64,000 bases of DNA from Purpureocillium takamizusanense (Eukaryota > Ascomycota > Sordariomycetes > Hypocreales > Ophiocordycipitaceae). The position numbers and the translations under genes were made by a program. The notes under the pieces were generated by a model. The model was not told the origin of the DNA and searched no databases. It saw nothing but the letters and a program-made list of their open reading frames with translations. Below, in pieces: positions 45,828-57,396 of the stretch. The stretch lies in the NCBI RefSeq assembly GCF_022605165.1, contig NC_063072.1:186001-250000 (forward strand), read 5' to 3'. How positions within the stretch are numbered: position 1 is the stretch's first letter; every line of letters begins with the position of its first letter.

Positions 45828-46129
45828 ATGGCTGAGCCGCACAACACGCCCGTGCCTGGCTCGACGCCCCGCGCAACCTCCCCCGTGCACGGCGCCGGCG
45901 CCGGCGGCAACTTCGTCCCGCAGCACCAGCTTCACCCTAACGCGCCGCCGCCGCCTCTTGCATCGCCTTCCCAGCCAACAACCTACGCATCTGCCCGCCC
46001 CCGCGTCCTGTACCTAGGCGACCCAGTCAACAGTTCAGCCGCCGCCTCGTACCAGGAGCTCGCCGCGCGGTACGATGTCATCATCCATCATTTTCATCAG
46101 CCGCAGCCGGCGGCGGCGATAGAGGACGG

Positions 46130-46165
<36 letters not shown>

Positions 46166-46724
46166 CGCGCGCCTCGTCCAGGCGCTGCGAGACCGCACGT
46201 GGGGCGACTTGGCGGCCGTCGTCCGCCCGTCAGCGTCGTCATGCGGCTTCTGGGATGCCGAGCTGGTGGACCTGCTGCCCGCGAGCGTGAGGGTGGTTGC
46301 CAGTGCGGACGACGGCGCGGAGGAGAGGGCTGACGGGAGGCGGCGGTTGCGGGAGCGAGGTACGTACAAGTTAGAAGAGGGGGGATGACGCCTCAACTTG
46401 TCTGCTCTCCTTCCTCTCCAGCCTGTGTGTGGGAGGCACGGCGTTGTCTTGTTGCGCACGAGCTACGGAGGTGTTGTCGAGCGGAGTTGTTGTCGAGCGG
46501 TGTGTTGTAGTTGCTAACTGTATGCGCCAGGGATCGTGTACTACTGCCCCGGCGACGAGACGGCCGCAGATGCCGATGCTGTCGCCGTCTCGACCCCCGG
46601 TCACGTCTCGCCCGCGGATGCTGAGGAGCTGTGCGTGCGCAAAGTCATGTCGGTGCTGGAAGGCGACGGACGGGATTCCATCCTTGCCATCGGCGGCGGC
46701 TTTGGAGGGCGTGAGCAAGCATAA
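45828..46724 (+). CDS. Truncated D-2-hydroxyacid dehydrogenase-like protein with poly-Gln
   Basis: Two exons, 45828-46359 and 46531-46724, give 241 residues. After a Pro-rich leader, ARPRVLYLGDPVN and YQELAARYDVI start the N-terminal part of fungal D-isomer-specific 2-hydroxyacid dehydrogenases. ALRDRTWGDLAAVVRPSAS, WDAELVDLLPASVRVVAS and RGIVYYCPGDET follow in the family order. A run of eleven Gln is inserted between the first and second strands. The protein then stops after AIGGGFGGREQA, so the NAD-binding Rossmann domain (GxGxxG) and the catalytic Arg, Glu and His are absent. It is half the usual length of about 350 residues. It may be a decaying gene or a shortened product; a donor-like GTGAGC near the end could lead to another exon, but I find none. 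Confidence 0.55.
46131..46163. repeat. CAG trinucleotide repeat (poly-Gln)
   Basis: Eleven uninterrupted CAG codons inside the hydroxyacid-dehydrogenase-like gene. Confidence 0.9.
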
Positions 46725-47056
46725 AGGCAACTACGTAGCACATAGCGGTCGAGTTTTCAGGGCTACTACTACTAATGTTAACACGGAGGCGGTTTTATAC
46801 AGACATATCGTACATGACATTGAGGAGGAAGCCCTCCCGGAATCAACATGAACCTCCAAAAGTGAATTGCTACACCCCGTGTAAGTCGCCATGTCCCCGG
46901 TTTCAACACCCCCATGTCCAAAACTATACAAGTACACCTTCCCGCCTGTTCATAACGCCGTCGCAATGCGGAAAAAGAAAAAGGAATACATCATCAGCTC
47001 ATGGGTACGCCTCATGTTGCATGGATGGCATGGCCCCTGTCCCATCGGCATCATCA
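46725..47056. other. Convergent 3' flanks
   Basis: Between the truncated dehydrogenase gene and RTT109. No gene. Confidence 0.6.
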
Positions 47057-48835
47057 TCAGGCATCGGTCTTGGGCTTCTTCTTCACCAGGCCCGCGCTCA
47101 AAACATTCACTCCGGCCTCGCCCTGCGGCCGCTGACCCTCGGCCGTATCGGCTCGCTTGCGCTTAACAAGCCCCGACAGGTTGTTCACCGCTGGCGTCTC
47201 TCCCGTCGAGACTGTGCCGCCGTTGACCGTCGACCCGGCGCCGCTCGCAGCAGAGGCACCAGCAGGACTCTCCATCTCGCCCGTGACCTCAAACCCCCAG
47301 CGCCCGCCCGACGCGCCGCCCGCTTCGACAAGCCAGCGGCGCGAGCTGCCGGCCGCCTTGTCCAGCTTGGAAAAGTCGAGGTGCAGGAGCAGCTCCAGGA
47401 CGCGCTTGTAGTCGCCCTCGGAGACGATGCGCTCGCCGCGGCCCTGCGCCGGCCAGTGGTAGTACTTGCTCGTGGCCGGCCGGTCGAGGAGGTAGTTTCG
47501 CTGCTCTGTCTTGACGCGTGCCTGACGGGGCTTGACGATGCCGCGCATTTTCTGCATCTTCTTCTCCTTGCGGCCCTTTCTGTCTTTCTTGGCCTTGCCT
47601 GACCTGTCCTTGGCGTGACCGCCGGCGACGTTGGATCCCGCGCCAGCGGATTCTGCCGAGGTTTCGGGTTTGGCTGGAAACAATTTCTTGGGGGTCGTGT
47701 TCGGTGCCACGTTGGACAAGGTCTTGTTCTTCTTTGGCGTCTCGGGTGTCGTCGTGACGTCCGCCTGCTCTCCATCCGCCTCCGCTGACGCCGCCGCGAC
47801 CGTTGTGTCGTCCTTGTCATTGTCAAACACGAGCCAGATAAAGCCCGTCATCCTCCCGCTCGAGCACTCCTGGCGAAACGCCATCATCTCCCAAAACATG
47901 TCGAGCGTCTTGACGCTGCGCCAACTGCCCGTCGTCTGCATGGCGCCCGAGCGCGCCGCCTCCTCGTCGAGCTCGTCGCGGAAGCGGGACTTGGGGTCGT
48001 CGGGGAAGCTCGGGATCAGGCACCGCGGCGGGACCCAGTCGAACTCGCGCGTGTAGTGCGATATGCGCTCGAGCGGGTGCCCGATGGTCCAGTGCGGCGA
48101 GAGGGCGCCGGCCGGCGTCCGGGGGATGAAGACGCGGGTCTCGTAGTCGTCTAGGCCGGGCACCACGATGTAGCCCTTGACGACGACGCCCTTGTTCCAC
48201 GACACGTCGGCGGCCAGCGGGTCGAGGACGCGGCACCACCACTTGACGAGGCCGCGGTCATCGAGGACGTGCTTGCCGCCGTAGTCGACGCTGCCGGGGA
48301 AGAGGTATTGGCTCTGCGCGCGGGCAAACAGACTGACGACGAGCTGCACGTCCCTGCGCCGGCGCACCTCGACCAGGTACCCGACGAAGGCGGCGCAGAC
48401 GTGTCGGATCGGGCTGGGGGTGCCGCGGGGCAGCTCGAGGAGGTCAAGGAAGCCGGTCGAGTCGGCCTTGGACACGAAGAGTGTCGTCGCGTGCGCCGTC
48501 GTGTACACGAACACCTCTATGCCGAGGACGATGACCTCGCGCGCCCGCCTTTGCGAGGAGTCGCTACTGCCGCTGCTGCCGCTCTGGCCATCAGACGCGG
48601 TCGCAGCGGCGGGCACGTCGATGGACACGGTGAGGAAGTGGTTCTCGCAGTAGGTCCGGTCGGGGCGCTCGTTGGGCGGCGCCGAGTAGAGCGCGTCCGT
48701 CTTGTACGGCGGCGTCGAGACGTGGTGGAAGCGGAACCGGCGTCCCCGGGGTAGCACAGCGGCCAGCCGGGAGCGAAGAAGCCCGCTGGTCGCGGACACG
48801 ATCGGATCTGCTGCCATTGACGCCGCTGCCGCCAT
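47057..48835 (-). CDS. RTT109: Histone H3-K56 acetyltransferase Rtt109
   Basis: A fungal-specific acetyltransferase that modifies H3K56 on new histones with Asf1 or Vps75, needed for replication-coupled chromatin assembly. A single exon of 592 residues. The KAT11/Rtt109 domain covers about residues 20-470. Recognisable parts are KTDALYSAPPNE-type text, VLGIEVFVYTT, TLFVSKADSTGFLDL, CAAFVGYLVEVRRRRDVQLVVSLFARAQSQYLFPGS in pieces, and HVLDDRGLVKWWCRVLDPL. The W-rich part with SHYTREFDWVPPRCLIPSFPDDPKSRF follows, then FWEMMAFRQECSSGRMTGF. A Lys-rich nuclear-localisation stretch (KAKKDRKGRKEKKMQK) precedes the C-terminal part. The acidic/Thr insert near residue 360 is a spacer. The gene has no intron, and the ATG at 48835 has a CCATGG context. 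Confidence 0.95.
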   Translation of the reverse strand: MAAAASMAADPIVSATSGLLRSRLAAVLPRGRRFRFHHVSTPPYKTDALYSAPPNERPDRTYCENHFLTVSIDVPAAATASDGQSGSSGSSDSSQRRAREVIVLGIEVFVYTTAHATTLFVSKADSTGFLDLLELPRGTPSPIRHVCAAFVGYLVEVRRRRDVQLVVSLFARAQSQYLFPGSVDYGGKHVLDDRGLVKWWCRVLDPLAADVSWNKGVVVKGYIVVPGLDDYETRVFIPRTPAGALSPHWTIGHPLERISHYTREFDWVPPRCLIPSFPDDPKSRFRDELDEEAARSGAMQTTGSWRSVKTLDMFWEMMAFRQECSSGRMTGFIWLVFDNDKDDTTVAAASAEADGEQADVTTTPETPKKNKTLSNVAPNTTPKKLFPAKPETSAESAGAGSNVAGGHAKDRSGKAKKDRKGRKEKKMQKMRGIVKPRQARVKTEQRNYLLDRPATSKYYHWPAQGRGERIVSEGDYKRVLELLLHLDFSKLDKAAGSSRRWLVEAGGASGGRWGFEVTGEMESPAGASAASGAGSTVNGGTVSTGETPAVNNLSGLVKRKRADTAEGQRPQGEAGVNVLSAGLVKKKPKTDA

Positions 48836-51489
48836 GGTCGTTGTGGCTGTCGAGAGGACGAGCCGTCGGCGGAGAGAGGCGCGAAGGGAGTGTGCAAAAG
48901 GGCAGAGGCTGACGCGTTTTGACGCAAGGGCCAGCGGGCTGAAACCATACGACGCGTTTATTGGATTGGCGTCGTCTCAGCACCAACACCGGTGGCCTAC
49001 CCTGTACTACAATTCGTTGTAGCAATTTGGGTCTCGAGCGCCTCAATACCACCCATCTGGAGGTTCAAAATGCGGAAGAGCGAGTTTATTGGTATTCAGA
49101 CGTGTCTTTTTGACCGAATCACCGCGAATAGTTAGCTAAAAGTTGCTGCTATCGTTGTCCTCCTGGCGCAAGTGACCATGCATCGTTTATTGAAACAAAT
49201 GACTTACACGGTGACAAAACACTTGACAACTCGAAGCAAATCCATCACTGCCCGTCTACGCCTCGGGATGCATCCGTACCTATTCTCACAAACGACGCCG
49301 TAAACGTCATCATCATGCACTCACTGATCCGACGGCATGATACAGCGCTGTGCTCGCGTCTAAACGCGGCTTATACAACACCCACTGGCGGCTGACTCGC
49401 CATTGATCACCGCCCGCGTCACAGCTCAAGGCCCAGCTGAAGAGGACCCTCGCGCCCTCTGTTGCGCCCTCTCGCCTCTAATACCTTGATCTTCTTTTGT
49501 ACGTACGTAACTCGACTCCGACCCTTGGATCTACCGCAAGGGTCCGCGGGGCCAAGCCAAGCTTGTCGCCACACCATAGCGTGGGCTGGGGCTTTTGATG
49601 GAGCCCAGCCTGTACGAGTCCCCATGTATATACGCGTCAAGTGCGGCAACCACGTGCTTTTCGTTCGTTTACGTACGTACAAACGGCGCCGCCTTACGGT
49701 ACGGCCCCGGCAAGCTTGATGCTTGTTCGCTTCGGCGCGGGCTCGGCCTCTTGTCTGGTGGTTCTCGAGGTCCACTTGCCGTAAAGCGTCAAGCGGCCGT
49801 CTGATCTGCGAAAGCATCTGGTGCAATCTCGGACGATTGGGGTGGGATACAGGAGACCAACTTACTCGCTTTGGGGTGGGATACAGGGGACCAACTTACT
49901 CGCTCCATACTATACTATATTGTAGAAACCTCTTAGTAAGTGTTCTGTAGGGCCGTTGGAGGCGTCTTGGCGTTGCGCGGTAGATGAGTTGCTATAACAT
50001 ACGTAACTACAATAAAGAGGGCACCCTGAGATGAAGGACCGCTCCTACGTCTCGCCACCAGACGATGCATGTACATCCGCCTTCTCACCCGCAACGGGCC
50101 TGGACCACTGGACTTCATGTTAGTCGGCACGCGGACGACGGCTACGCATCCAGCCGCGCCTGGACCGGCAGCGACCAGTCCGTCGTGAGCTCCCCAAAAC
50201 CTGCTTCCCATGTTTTGAGTTTTGCTAGCCTGCCAGGCCAGCCGACCCTAGTGCACCCGCCGCCGCCGCCGGCACCCCCCCCCATCTTCCCGTTGGACCC
50301 GGCCGGGGGTGCGGCATGGATCGGAAGGATAGCGTTGTGTAGGTAATACTGTACGTAGCACAGCATGAATAATAACCGGCTCGAAAGGAACAACGTTCCG
50401 GAGGATGCGAGGCAACGGTCCCCTACCAGACCTGTGCTGTCTGTCCTTTCCCCGCCGCGGGGTGCCTCTGCCCCTTGTCCAATTACCGGCATCAGGTTGG
50501 CAAACGGAGAGCCGGACGGGAGGAGAGCCGGGCGGGAGGGGGGGAGGGAGAGGGGGGGCGTGTGTCTTTCGTTGCTCATCATATTAGGGCTGAGACATGA
50601 AGCTGGCCGCCGGCTGTCTCTAGTTGGCGCAACCTGCAGTCTTCCAGCCAAGGAAGCCGCAGTATGTGAAGTGGTGGACATGCGACGTACTGTTGCTGCT
50701 GGAATGTAGTCCGGCGTCACGGCAGCAAACGTAGACAAGCTATACCTACTGTATGTGAGTCCCCTAATACTGTAACACGTCTCCCGCAAGCAGTCTCTCT
50801 CTGCTTCTGAGGGTGACGAACTAGCAAGCAATGGGAGCGCTCCACATCGACTGAGCTCCCACGACATCCGTCTTTCTGTGTATGACGCCTGCAGCTTCTT
50901 ACCCATTACGGCGCCGTGCTTTTGCAGCCATCATTAAGCCTTGCCCATTGATGTCGATGTCCTGCGTCAACCGCCGTCGTATTTGGTGGTAGATAGACCC
51001 CAACTCCCCCCTTTCAACCTCCTACTGCACTCTCCTCTCTGTCACCACCCCCTCATCATCGTCATTCTGCTCCTCCTCCTTCTCCTCCTCTGCCACCGTA
51101 GCATGGACAGGGTCGGCAGAAGTACCAATAGTCGCATCGCCATACAGCTGCTGCACGCCGGCAACAACTGGGTCAAAGCCCGATCGTCCCGCGCAAACCG
51201 GCAATTCAGCCCCGGCGCCCGCAGATCCTGCCGTCGCGCGCTGTGGTCTTACACCTCCTCCTCCTCTTTCCGAGGCTGCCGATCTCCGGCCCAGAGCAAT
51301 TCCCCATCGTCGTCGTCATCGCATCGTCCACTGCCGCCGCCGCCGCCGCTTGTTGCCGGTCCCCCCACCACCCTCGTGGCTGCTGCTGCTGCTGCTGCTG
51401 CTCCGCAACGACGACGATACCTATTACACTCCTCCTCCTCGTCCTCCTCCTCAGCTGCTTCTGAAACCGCCGCCGCCGCCGCCGCCACG
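48836..51489. other. Long intergenic region upstream of RTT109 and the DyP gene
   Basis: About 2.65 kb between divergent genes. It contains a 34-bp direct repeat at 49837-49904 and an in-frame open stretch from 50941 to the DyP start (see the DyP entry). Short frames elsewhere carry no domain. Confidence 0.5.
49837..49904. repeat. Direct tandem repeat, 2 x 34 bp
   Basis: Two adjacent copies (49837-49870 and 49871-49904) differ at one base (AGGAGA versus AGGGGA). No function apparent. Confidence 0.85.
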
Positions 51490-52497
51490 ATGAGCAGCAC
51501 CAGCACCAGCCGCTGCCCTGCTTCGTCCACCGCGCGACAGCTGGCCGGGACGGCGAGTCAGGCGCAGGCCTTGGGCGCCCCGTTGACGCAGTCGGCCACG
51601 TTCCTCGTCCTGTCGATCGCCACGAGGCACCGCGCGGAGGCGCTCCAGACGATCCGCGCAACGCTAGCGGGTATTGAAGGGCTCGCCAAGAACGTGACCA
51701 TCCGGGACTCGACGTCAACCTTTTCCTGCGCCGTCGGGATCGGGAGCGACGCCTGGGACGACATCACGGGTGGTCGCCTGCCGCGCCCAGCCGAGCTGCA
51801 CCCCTTTCGCCCCGTCCGAGGCGCCGTGCACACCGCCGTGGCCACCCCTGGCGACCTGCTGCTGCACATCCGATCGGACCGCCGGGACATCTGCTTCGAG
51901 TTTGAGCGCCAGCTCATGAAGCTCCTGGGGGACGCCGTCATAGTCGAGGACGTCACCGTCGGGTTCCGCTACTTTGACCTGAGGGACCTCCTGGGCTTCG
52001 TGGACGGCACCGCCAACCCTGTCGGGCCTGCCGTCCCGGATTCGGTCCTCATCGCCGATGAGGACGCATCGGCTGCGGGGGGCAGCTACGTCGTCGTGCA
52101 AAAGTACGTCCACAACCTCAAAGGGTGGGAGCGGCTGTCCACCGAGCAGCAGGAGGCCATCATCGGTCGCACCAAGCTCGACAACATGGAGCTTGACGAT
52201 GCCGAGCAGGGGCAAAAGGCCCACAAAACGCTGGCAACCGTAGAGGACGAGCAGGGGAACGAGCACGACATACTCCGTGATAACATGCCGTTTGGCTCGC
52301 CCGGCAACGGGGAGTTTGGTACCTACTTTATAGGCTACTCGCGCAGGCTCTGGGTCATGGAGAAGATGCTGGAGAGGATGTTTGTCGGCGACCCCCCGGG
52401 TCTACACGATCGTATCTTGGATTATTCAAGGCCCATGACCGGTACCACGTTTTACGCGCCTCCTGCTGCGGTTCTCACCGGTCTTGGCGACCGCTAA
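51490..52497 (+). CDS. Dye-decolorizing peroxidase (DyP)
   Basis: A heme peroxidase of the DyP family. From the ATG at 51490 the single exon gives 335 residues. Motifs: LLLHIRSDRRDICFEFERQ, the GxxDG motif in DLLGFVDGTANPVGP with its catalytic Asp, YVVVQKYVHNLKGW, RTKLDNMEL, and NEHDILRDNMPFGSPGNGEFGT. The last holds the likely heme-ligand His and the distal Arg. FIGYSRRLWVMEKMLERMFVG is the usual C-terminal helix. The frame stays open upstream to 50941 with an in-frame ATG at 51103. That longer start would add 129 residues rich in Arg, Ser, Ala and Pro with almost no acidic residues, as in a mitochondrial presequence. The core start is used here; a longer targeted form is possible. Confidence 0.9.
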   Translation: MSSTSTSRCPASSTARQLAGTASQAQALGAPLTQSATFLVLSIATRHRAEALQTIRATLAGIEGLAKNVTIRDSTSTFSCAVGIGSDAWDDITGGRLPRPAELHPFRPVRGAVHTAVATPGDLLLHIRSDRRDICFEFERQLMKLLGDAVIVEDVTVGFRYFDLRDLLGFVDGTANPVGPAVPDSVLIADEDASAAGGSYVVVQKYVHNLKGWERLSTEQQEAIIGRTKLDNMELDDAEQGQKAHKTLATVEDEQGNEHDILRDNMPFGSPGNGEFGTYFIGYSRRLWVMEKMLERMFVGDPPGLHDRILDYSRPMTGTTFYAPPAAVLTGLGDR

Positions 52498-52756
52498 AAT
52501 CCACACCATGGCCGCTGCAGCTTTCCTATTCCATGTTGTTATGAAAATTTGAACATCAAGATGCCATCATAGGCTGGGGAGGTATACGTAATTTCAGTCA
52601 TCATTACCCGGAGTATCATCTCGGCATTACTTTTAGATGTCGTCACCGAACCCGCCAAACGCCATGCGCTCTAAGCCGTCCAGCATGCCCCGGCTCCTTG
52701 CTCCTTGCCATGCCATGCCACTCGTCAGATTATTCCACATTGGTGTCCTGTCCACT

Positions 52757-54912
52757 CTATAGCCCATGCAAGGACGAAAGCAAAGTATCAGGGGTCCAGC
52801 CATCATGCACGGCCTGTTCGTTGGGACTGCTCTGCGACTGGAACAGGATATGCAGCAGACACCTCTCCACGCCCCTCCGCGCGTCGTGGTTGGCCGAGCC
52901 CATGACGCTCGTGAGGTTCAGGACGTACTCGGTCGTCTGCGCCTTGTACGGAAAGTCGTACAGGTTGTGGAACAGGGACATGTAGAGGTCCTCGGCGCTG
53001 CCCTGCCACATGGCCCAGTTGTTCTTGAGGAAGGACTCGAGCACGTCCATCCGGCTCCAGTTGTCCAGGTGGATCTCCTCCTCGTTTGCGATGTTACCGC
53101 TGCTGCTGCTGCTGTTGGCGGAGGTGATGGCCCACTGCGCCGAGGCTGACACCTGCAGGAGCACGCATACGAAGAAAAGGCACGCCAGGCGGGCGAACTC
53201 GCGGTGCGTGCAGTTCTTGTTGTACAGCGACGCCATGGCGTGCTGCTGCGAGTCCGTCTCCAGCAGCACCATGGCCTCCCGGATGGCGGGATACTGGGCC
53301 GCGCCGATGAGCGGGAGGTGAGGCGCGGATTTGTGCATAAATGTCCGTAGATCCTGCACAAAGGATATGAGCCAGAGGCATCGCACCTTGTGCAGGTTCT
53401 CGCTGTTGCCGAGTATTGGGTGCAAGTGTGCCGTCAGGGGTTGCCTCGAGGCAATCTCGCGAATGTGGTTGGAACTGTCCAGCCATGAAGGCTTCGCCAT
53501 GAGTAGAACGCTGCAATATATCTGGGTCAGAGGACGGGGGCTCTCTTGACACACAACAAAAGGGGTGGAGAAAGGAATTCGTTTGACGTACAGAAAGGTG
53601 GCCAGCTCTAATCTCCAGTTCGTCTGCAGCGAGGCGATGCCACCCCGTGCATCTATCATTTGCTGCAGTCCATTCCGGTGCACTTTCCACTCCTGTTCGG
53701 TTCCCCAATGTCTCTGAACAAGCACGACGTCAGCACAGAGTTCCAGCTGGTGCCTCCCTAAGTTAGGGGAGAGAGGGGGAAAAGGGGGAAGGGCACTGGA
53801 ATTTCCCGTACCTCATAAGTCAACAACCTGATCACGGCAGCAATAACCTCGTCGCTCGACGCCTGCTGCGGATCGTCCATCCACGACGCCACGATGCGGA
53901 TTGCCTCCATTTTGAATTTGAGCGCCTCGTTGGACGTCGTGTGCCCGTGCATACGCGCGATATGGGCCGCCGAGTGCGCCAAGATGACGTTGAATGAAGC
54001 CGCGTTGGACACGTCGAGCGGAAACCACACATCGCGCACCGGGTTGAACGTCGCGGCTGGCAAGTCCTCAAACATCATGGCCGCATACGTGCTGAACCCT
54101 GCCAACGCGGAGTGTCAACATTTGAAAAAAACCACCATATGTGCGGGCGCTGAATTCAAAAGAGTTGTGAAGAGCGCAAGTAGACACAGTTTTGAAAAGG
54201 GGACGCGGGTTCACTTCTTACAGTGATGCAGGAGCTTGTGATGCTGTGCCGTGAGCTGCACGGGAAACGTGTCAAAGGGGTCGAACCGAGCCCCCATCAA
54301 CGCGCGGTCCATGGCGGCGTAGATCTGCATCGGTACGCCATCCACCGTGAATGCTTCTTCCGAAAGCTCGCGTCTCGAAGAGCGACTGCTGGAACCTTCT
54401 GAGCGTTCCACGGCCTTGCTTGTGGCTTCATGCTTTACGGTAGACGGAGAACCCCCTGAAACGGCGTCACTATCGGAGCTGGCCGCGGGCGGTTCCTCGA
54501 CAACAACGGGGTTGGGACTGGAGGTGGCGTCGGCTGCTCCTCGTTTCCGTGATGACCTGTGCTTGGGTAGGATCTGTCGATGCGACAAGGCCGCGGCTGA
54601 CTTTTGCTTGCTGGTCTCGAGGGATACTCGTCGCTGTTTCCAGTGCTCTCGCATGGCGTGGCTCCGCATGCTCTTGGGGTCTTGGCCTGACACGAAAACA
54701 TACTCTGGCATCTTGTCCTGATCCAACGTCCTCCTCGCTGCCCGAGACTTGGATTTGGTCTTTGACTTCTTCGCGGGCACGTCGTGGTCACCTGCATCTT
54801 TCTCCCCGTGGCTGCTGCCGTCGCGCCGGTTGTTATTGTTGGGGCTTGGTGGTGGTGGCGCCGTGGGCGACCGGCGACCGACATGGTGGGCGACGACCAA
54901 GGGCTCTGTCAT
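52757..54912 (-). CDS. Fungal-specific transcription factor domain protein without zinc cluster
   Basis: Four exons, 54912-54222, 54098-53812, 53713-53592 and 53510-52757, give 617 residues. The third intron (53591-53511) is 81 bp, so it leaves the frame open if retained. The N-terminal part is Ser/Lys-rich. EYVFVSGQDPKSMRSHAMRE is the motif that starts many members of the PF11951-type regulator family; no Zn2Cys6 cluster precedes it. The rest reads FDPFDTFPVQLTAQHHKLLHH, WFSTYAAMMFEDLP, VWFPLDVSNAASFNVILAHS, KMEAIRIVASWMDDP, and RHWGTEQEWKVHRNGLQQMI, DARGGIASLQTNWRLELATF. Such proteins often regulate secondary metabolism, but the lack of a DNA-binding domain suggests it works with a partner. 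Start at 54912 is the first convincing ATG. Confidence 0.83.
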
Positions 54913-57396
54913 AATCTGGAAAACAGTCCAATGACTGTGACATTTCCGTCTCTCGCAGAGGCTGTGCTTGAGCATTGGCACCAAAACAAACCAAGCAGGC
55001 GCGCGGTGAATAAAAAAAGAGTGTGGTCGATTTGACCCAATGTATTGATGTTGGGCGTCTGCTTGTAACAGAGGGCGGGTCGGCCGAGATATACATATCA
55101 AACTCCGGGACTTTCTTTTCCCTTTAGGCGCGGACTCACTACTCCGGCGACCGCTGCCGCCTTGACCTCGGTATGGTGCTAGGCTGCTTAGAGAGCCCGG
55201 GTCCTGCAAGTCAAAGTCTCCTTCGGCTCTGGGGTTGCTTTCCTATCAAGCAGCGTCACTCTCCAAGGCGGCGGTGTACACGCACGTCGTGCTGTAGCAC
55301 CGCTGTCCGACTGGAAGCCCAGCTGGCTGGTAGGCGGCTGGCCACCACCATCAATCATCGTCACGCTCAGGCAATGGGGGGCCGCCCATGAAGGGGAGGG
55401 ATGCTCCACCGCCATCGGCCGCCCCGATTAAGTTAAGCTTTCGACATGTTGCAGCCCAGCGGCTCTTGTTGCAGGGGGAGGACGGGTCGAGTCCGAGCGA
55501 GAGAGCCAAGGCCGCCGGGACGTGGCTTCGGCAGCATCTGGGTCGCCGAACGGGGATCTACTCCGTTGCTCTCTCTCCTTGTCCTTGACGATGAGCGGGC
55601 GGCGTTAGCAGACGGACCAAGACGGCCCCCAAGTCGAAAGAAAGCGACCCTTTCTTTGTGTTAGATACCAAGTCATGTTCGCCTTCATCACAGTCACGCT
55701 TCATCGGCTTGGCATCAACGCGTGCGCTAGCCCAACATACCGGCCGAGACCACCCGTTTAATGCTACCTACGCACGAAGCACGTATAAACAAAGCGACAT
55801 CGGCAGTGAACCCTCCTGGACCGATACTACAAACCCAGCATGATCTGCAGATCAAGGGGGTCGGTCGATGGCGGCCTCGTACGTGCCTCGGTGTGTTTTT
55901 GTGGTGCCATCCGTCTCCCTTGCGGAAAACGGTTTCCCACCCCCGCCACGGCCGCCGCTCGCATCGTCGCCGCAGCAGCAGCCACGATTTGCCACACGAG
56001 TGGATCACCACACGCGGCAATCCTGCAAAGACGATGACGAGATGAGAGCCGTTGGGATGAGCAGCAGGCAGGGTGGGCTCCGGGTCACGAGACCAGGGCC
56101 GAGGCTGGAGACAAAACGCCGATAAAGACACGGCTTTAAAGCCAAGACGATCGTGGGCGTTTGATTACAGGGCTTCGATTCCCAATCCAACCCCCCCCTC
56201 CCCGACTACAGACGGACGTGTCGTCTCCATCGGATTCACTACCAGCGTCTGCAGGGCGTGTCCTATAATAAATTCAGGCCTGCTGCGGACGACGACAACA
56301 CCTAGGAGCCTTGGCGTGGTGTTGTCGGCAGAGGGCGCGCTCGTTCGAGTAACGATTAGCTGGGGTGGCTCGCAAGCGGCCTCCTCGTGCTTCCCTAGTA
56401 GCAAGTGTCCTGAGGTCTAGAAGCCGCTTCGTCCCTGGCAGGGCGAATTTTCAGCTTCGCCCTGACCACTCGCCCGCGTGGCGTCAGTAGCGGCACTTTG
56501 CCGCGTTAGTTAGACGGCGCCCCCGGGGCTAGACACTTCCATCATCGTGTGCTGAACTAGCAGCATGGAGATCTACATCCGACATGGACTTTTGCGCACA
56601 AAGGGATGGGCCGATGCGAGATTCCAATGCCGACGCGCGGCAAACGCGTGCAAGTGGGACATGCCTAGCCCTAAGAATAACACAATCCCTGCCGCCAGGA
56701 CCCTATTGCGGGCGAAAGCCCTCTGGCAACCCAAGTCTTTGGTCAGCAAGGCCAAGACGAGGGTCGTCCCAAGCCACGGCCTGGAAGAGTTGGAGTGTTC
56801 TAGTTCCGCAAGTGTCTTTAGACTGCGGCGAGCACAAGACCCTTCAGCACAATACCCCGTCTCGTCGCGATGAGTTTCAGCCGTCTACTCTCAGTTCAGC
56901 GACCCTGCCCCCACGTCGTCTCCCTGCCTGCGACAGGAGAGGGCCGTCGTCTGCCGGGGCAAGCGTTTTGGCGCTTCATTGGAGGGAAATTGACCAGAAT
57001 CGTACATCCATGCATCGCTGGCTGTGACTTGTAGCGCCGTCGCCTTGTTTCGCTCCTAGACTTCCTCCCTTCTTATTCCGCACGCATCTGATTTACGCAG
57101 ACGTTAACGAAGTGAAGTCGCCAAGGCTTGGCAATGCCTGTGCGTAGGCCGTGGCCCCTCACCGAACCCCTAATATATTATCGCAGCATGGGTAGATATG
57201 TACATATGACGATGCCTGTGATGGTAGGGTTGCGAAATTGGCAATTTGAACGTAATAGACCCCATCCACTTGCATCCATTTGCTTGCTTATTTTAAGTTG
57301 ACGGCTTTGAAAGATGACAACTGGACACTCCCATATGGCACCATCATCATCTCCATTTGCACGCATACGTCATGCGGCACCTAACCCCGGATTAAA
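54913..57396. other. Long intergenic region
   Basis: About 2.5 kb with no supported gene. The proximal 300 bp are the promoter of the regulator. Beyond that there are only overlapping frames below 150 codons without domains. A/T-rich patches lie near 57,170 (AATATATT). Confidence 0.5.
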
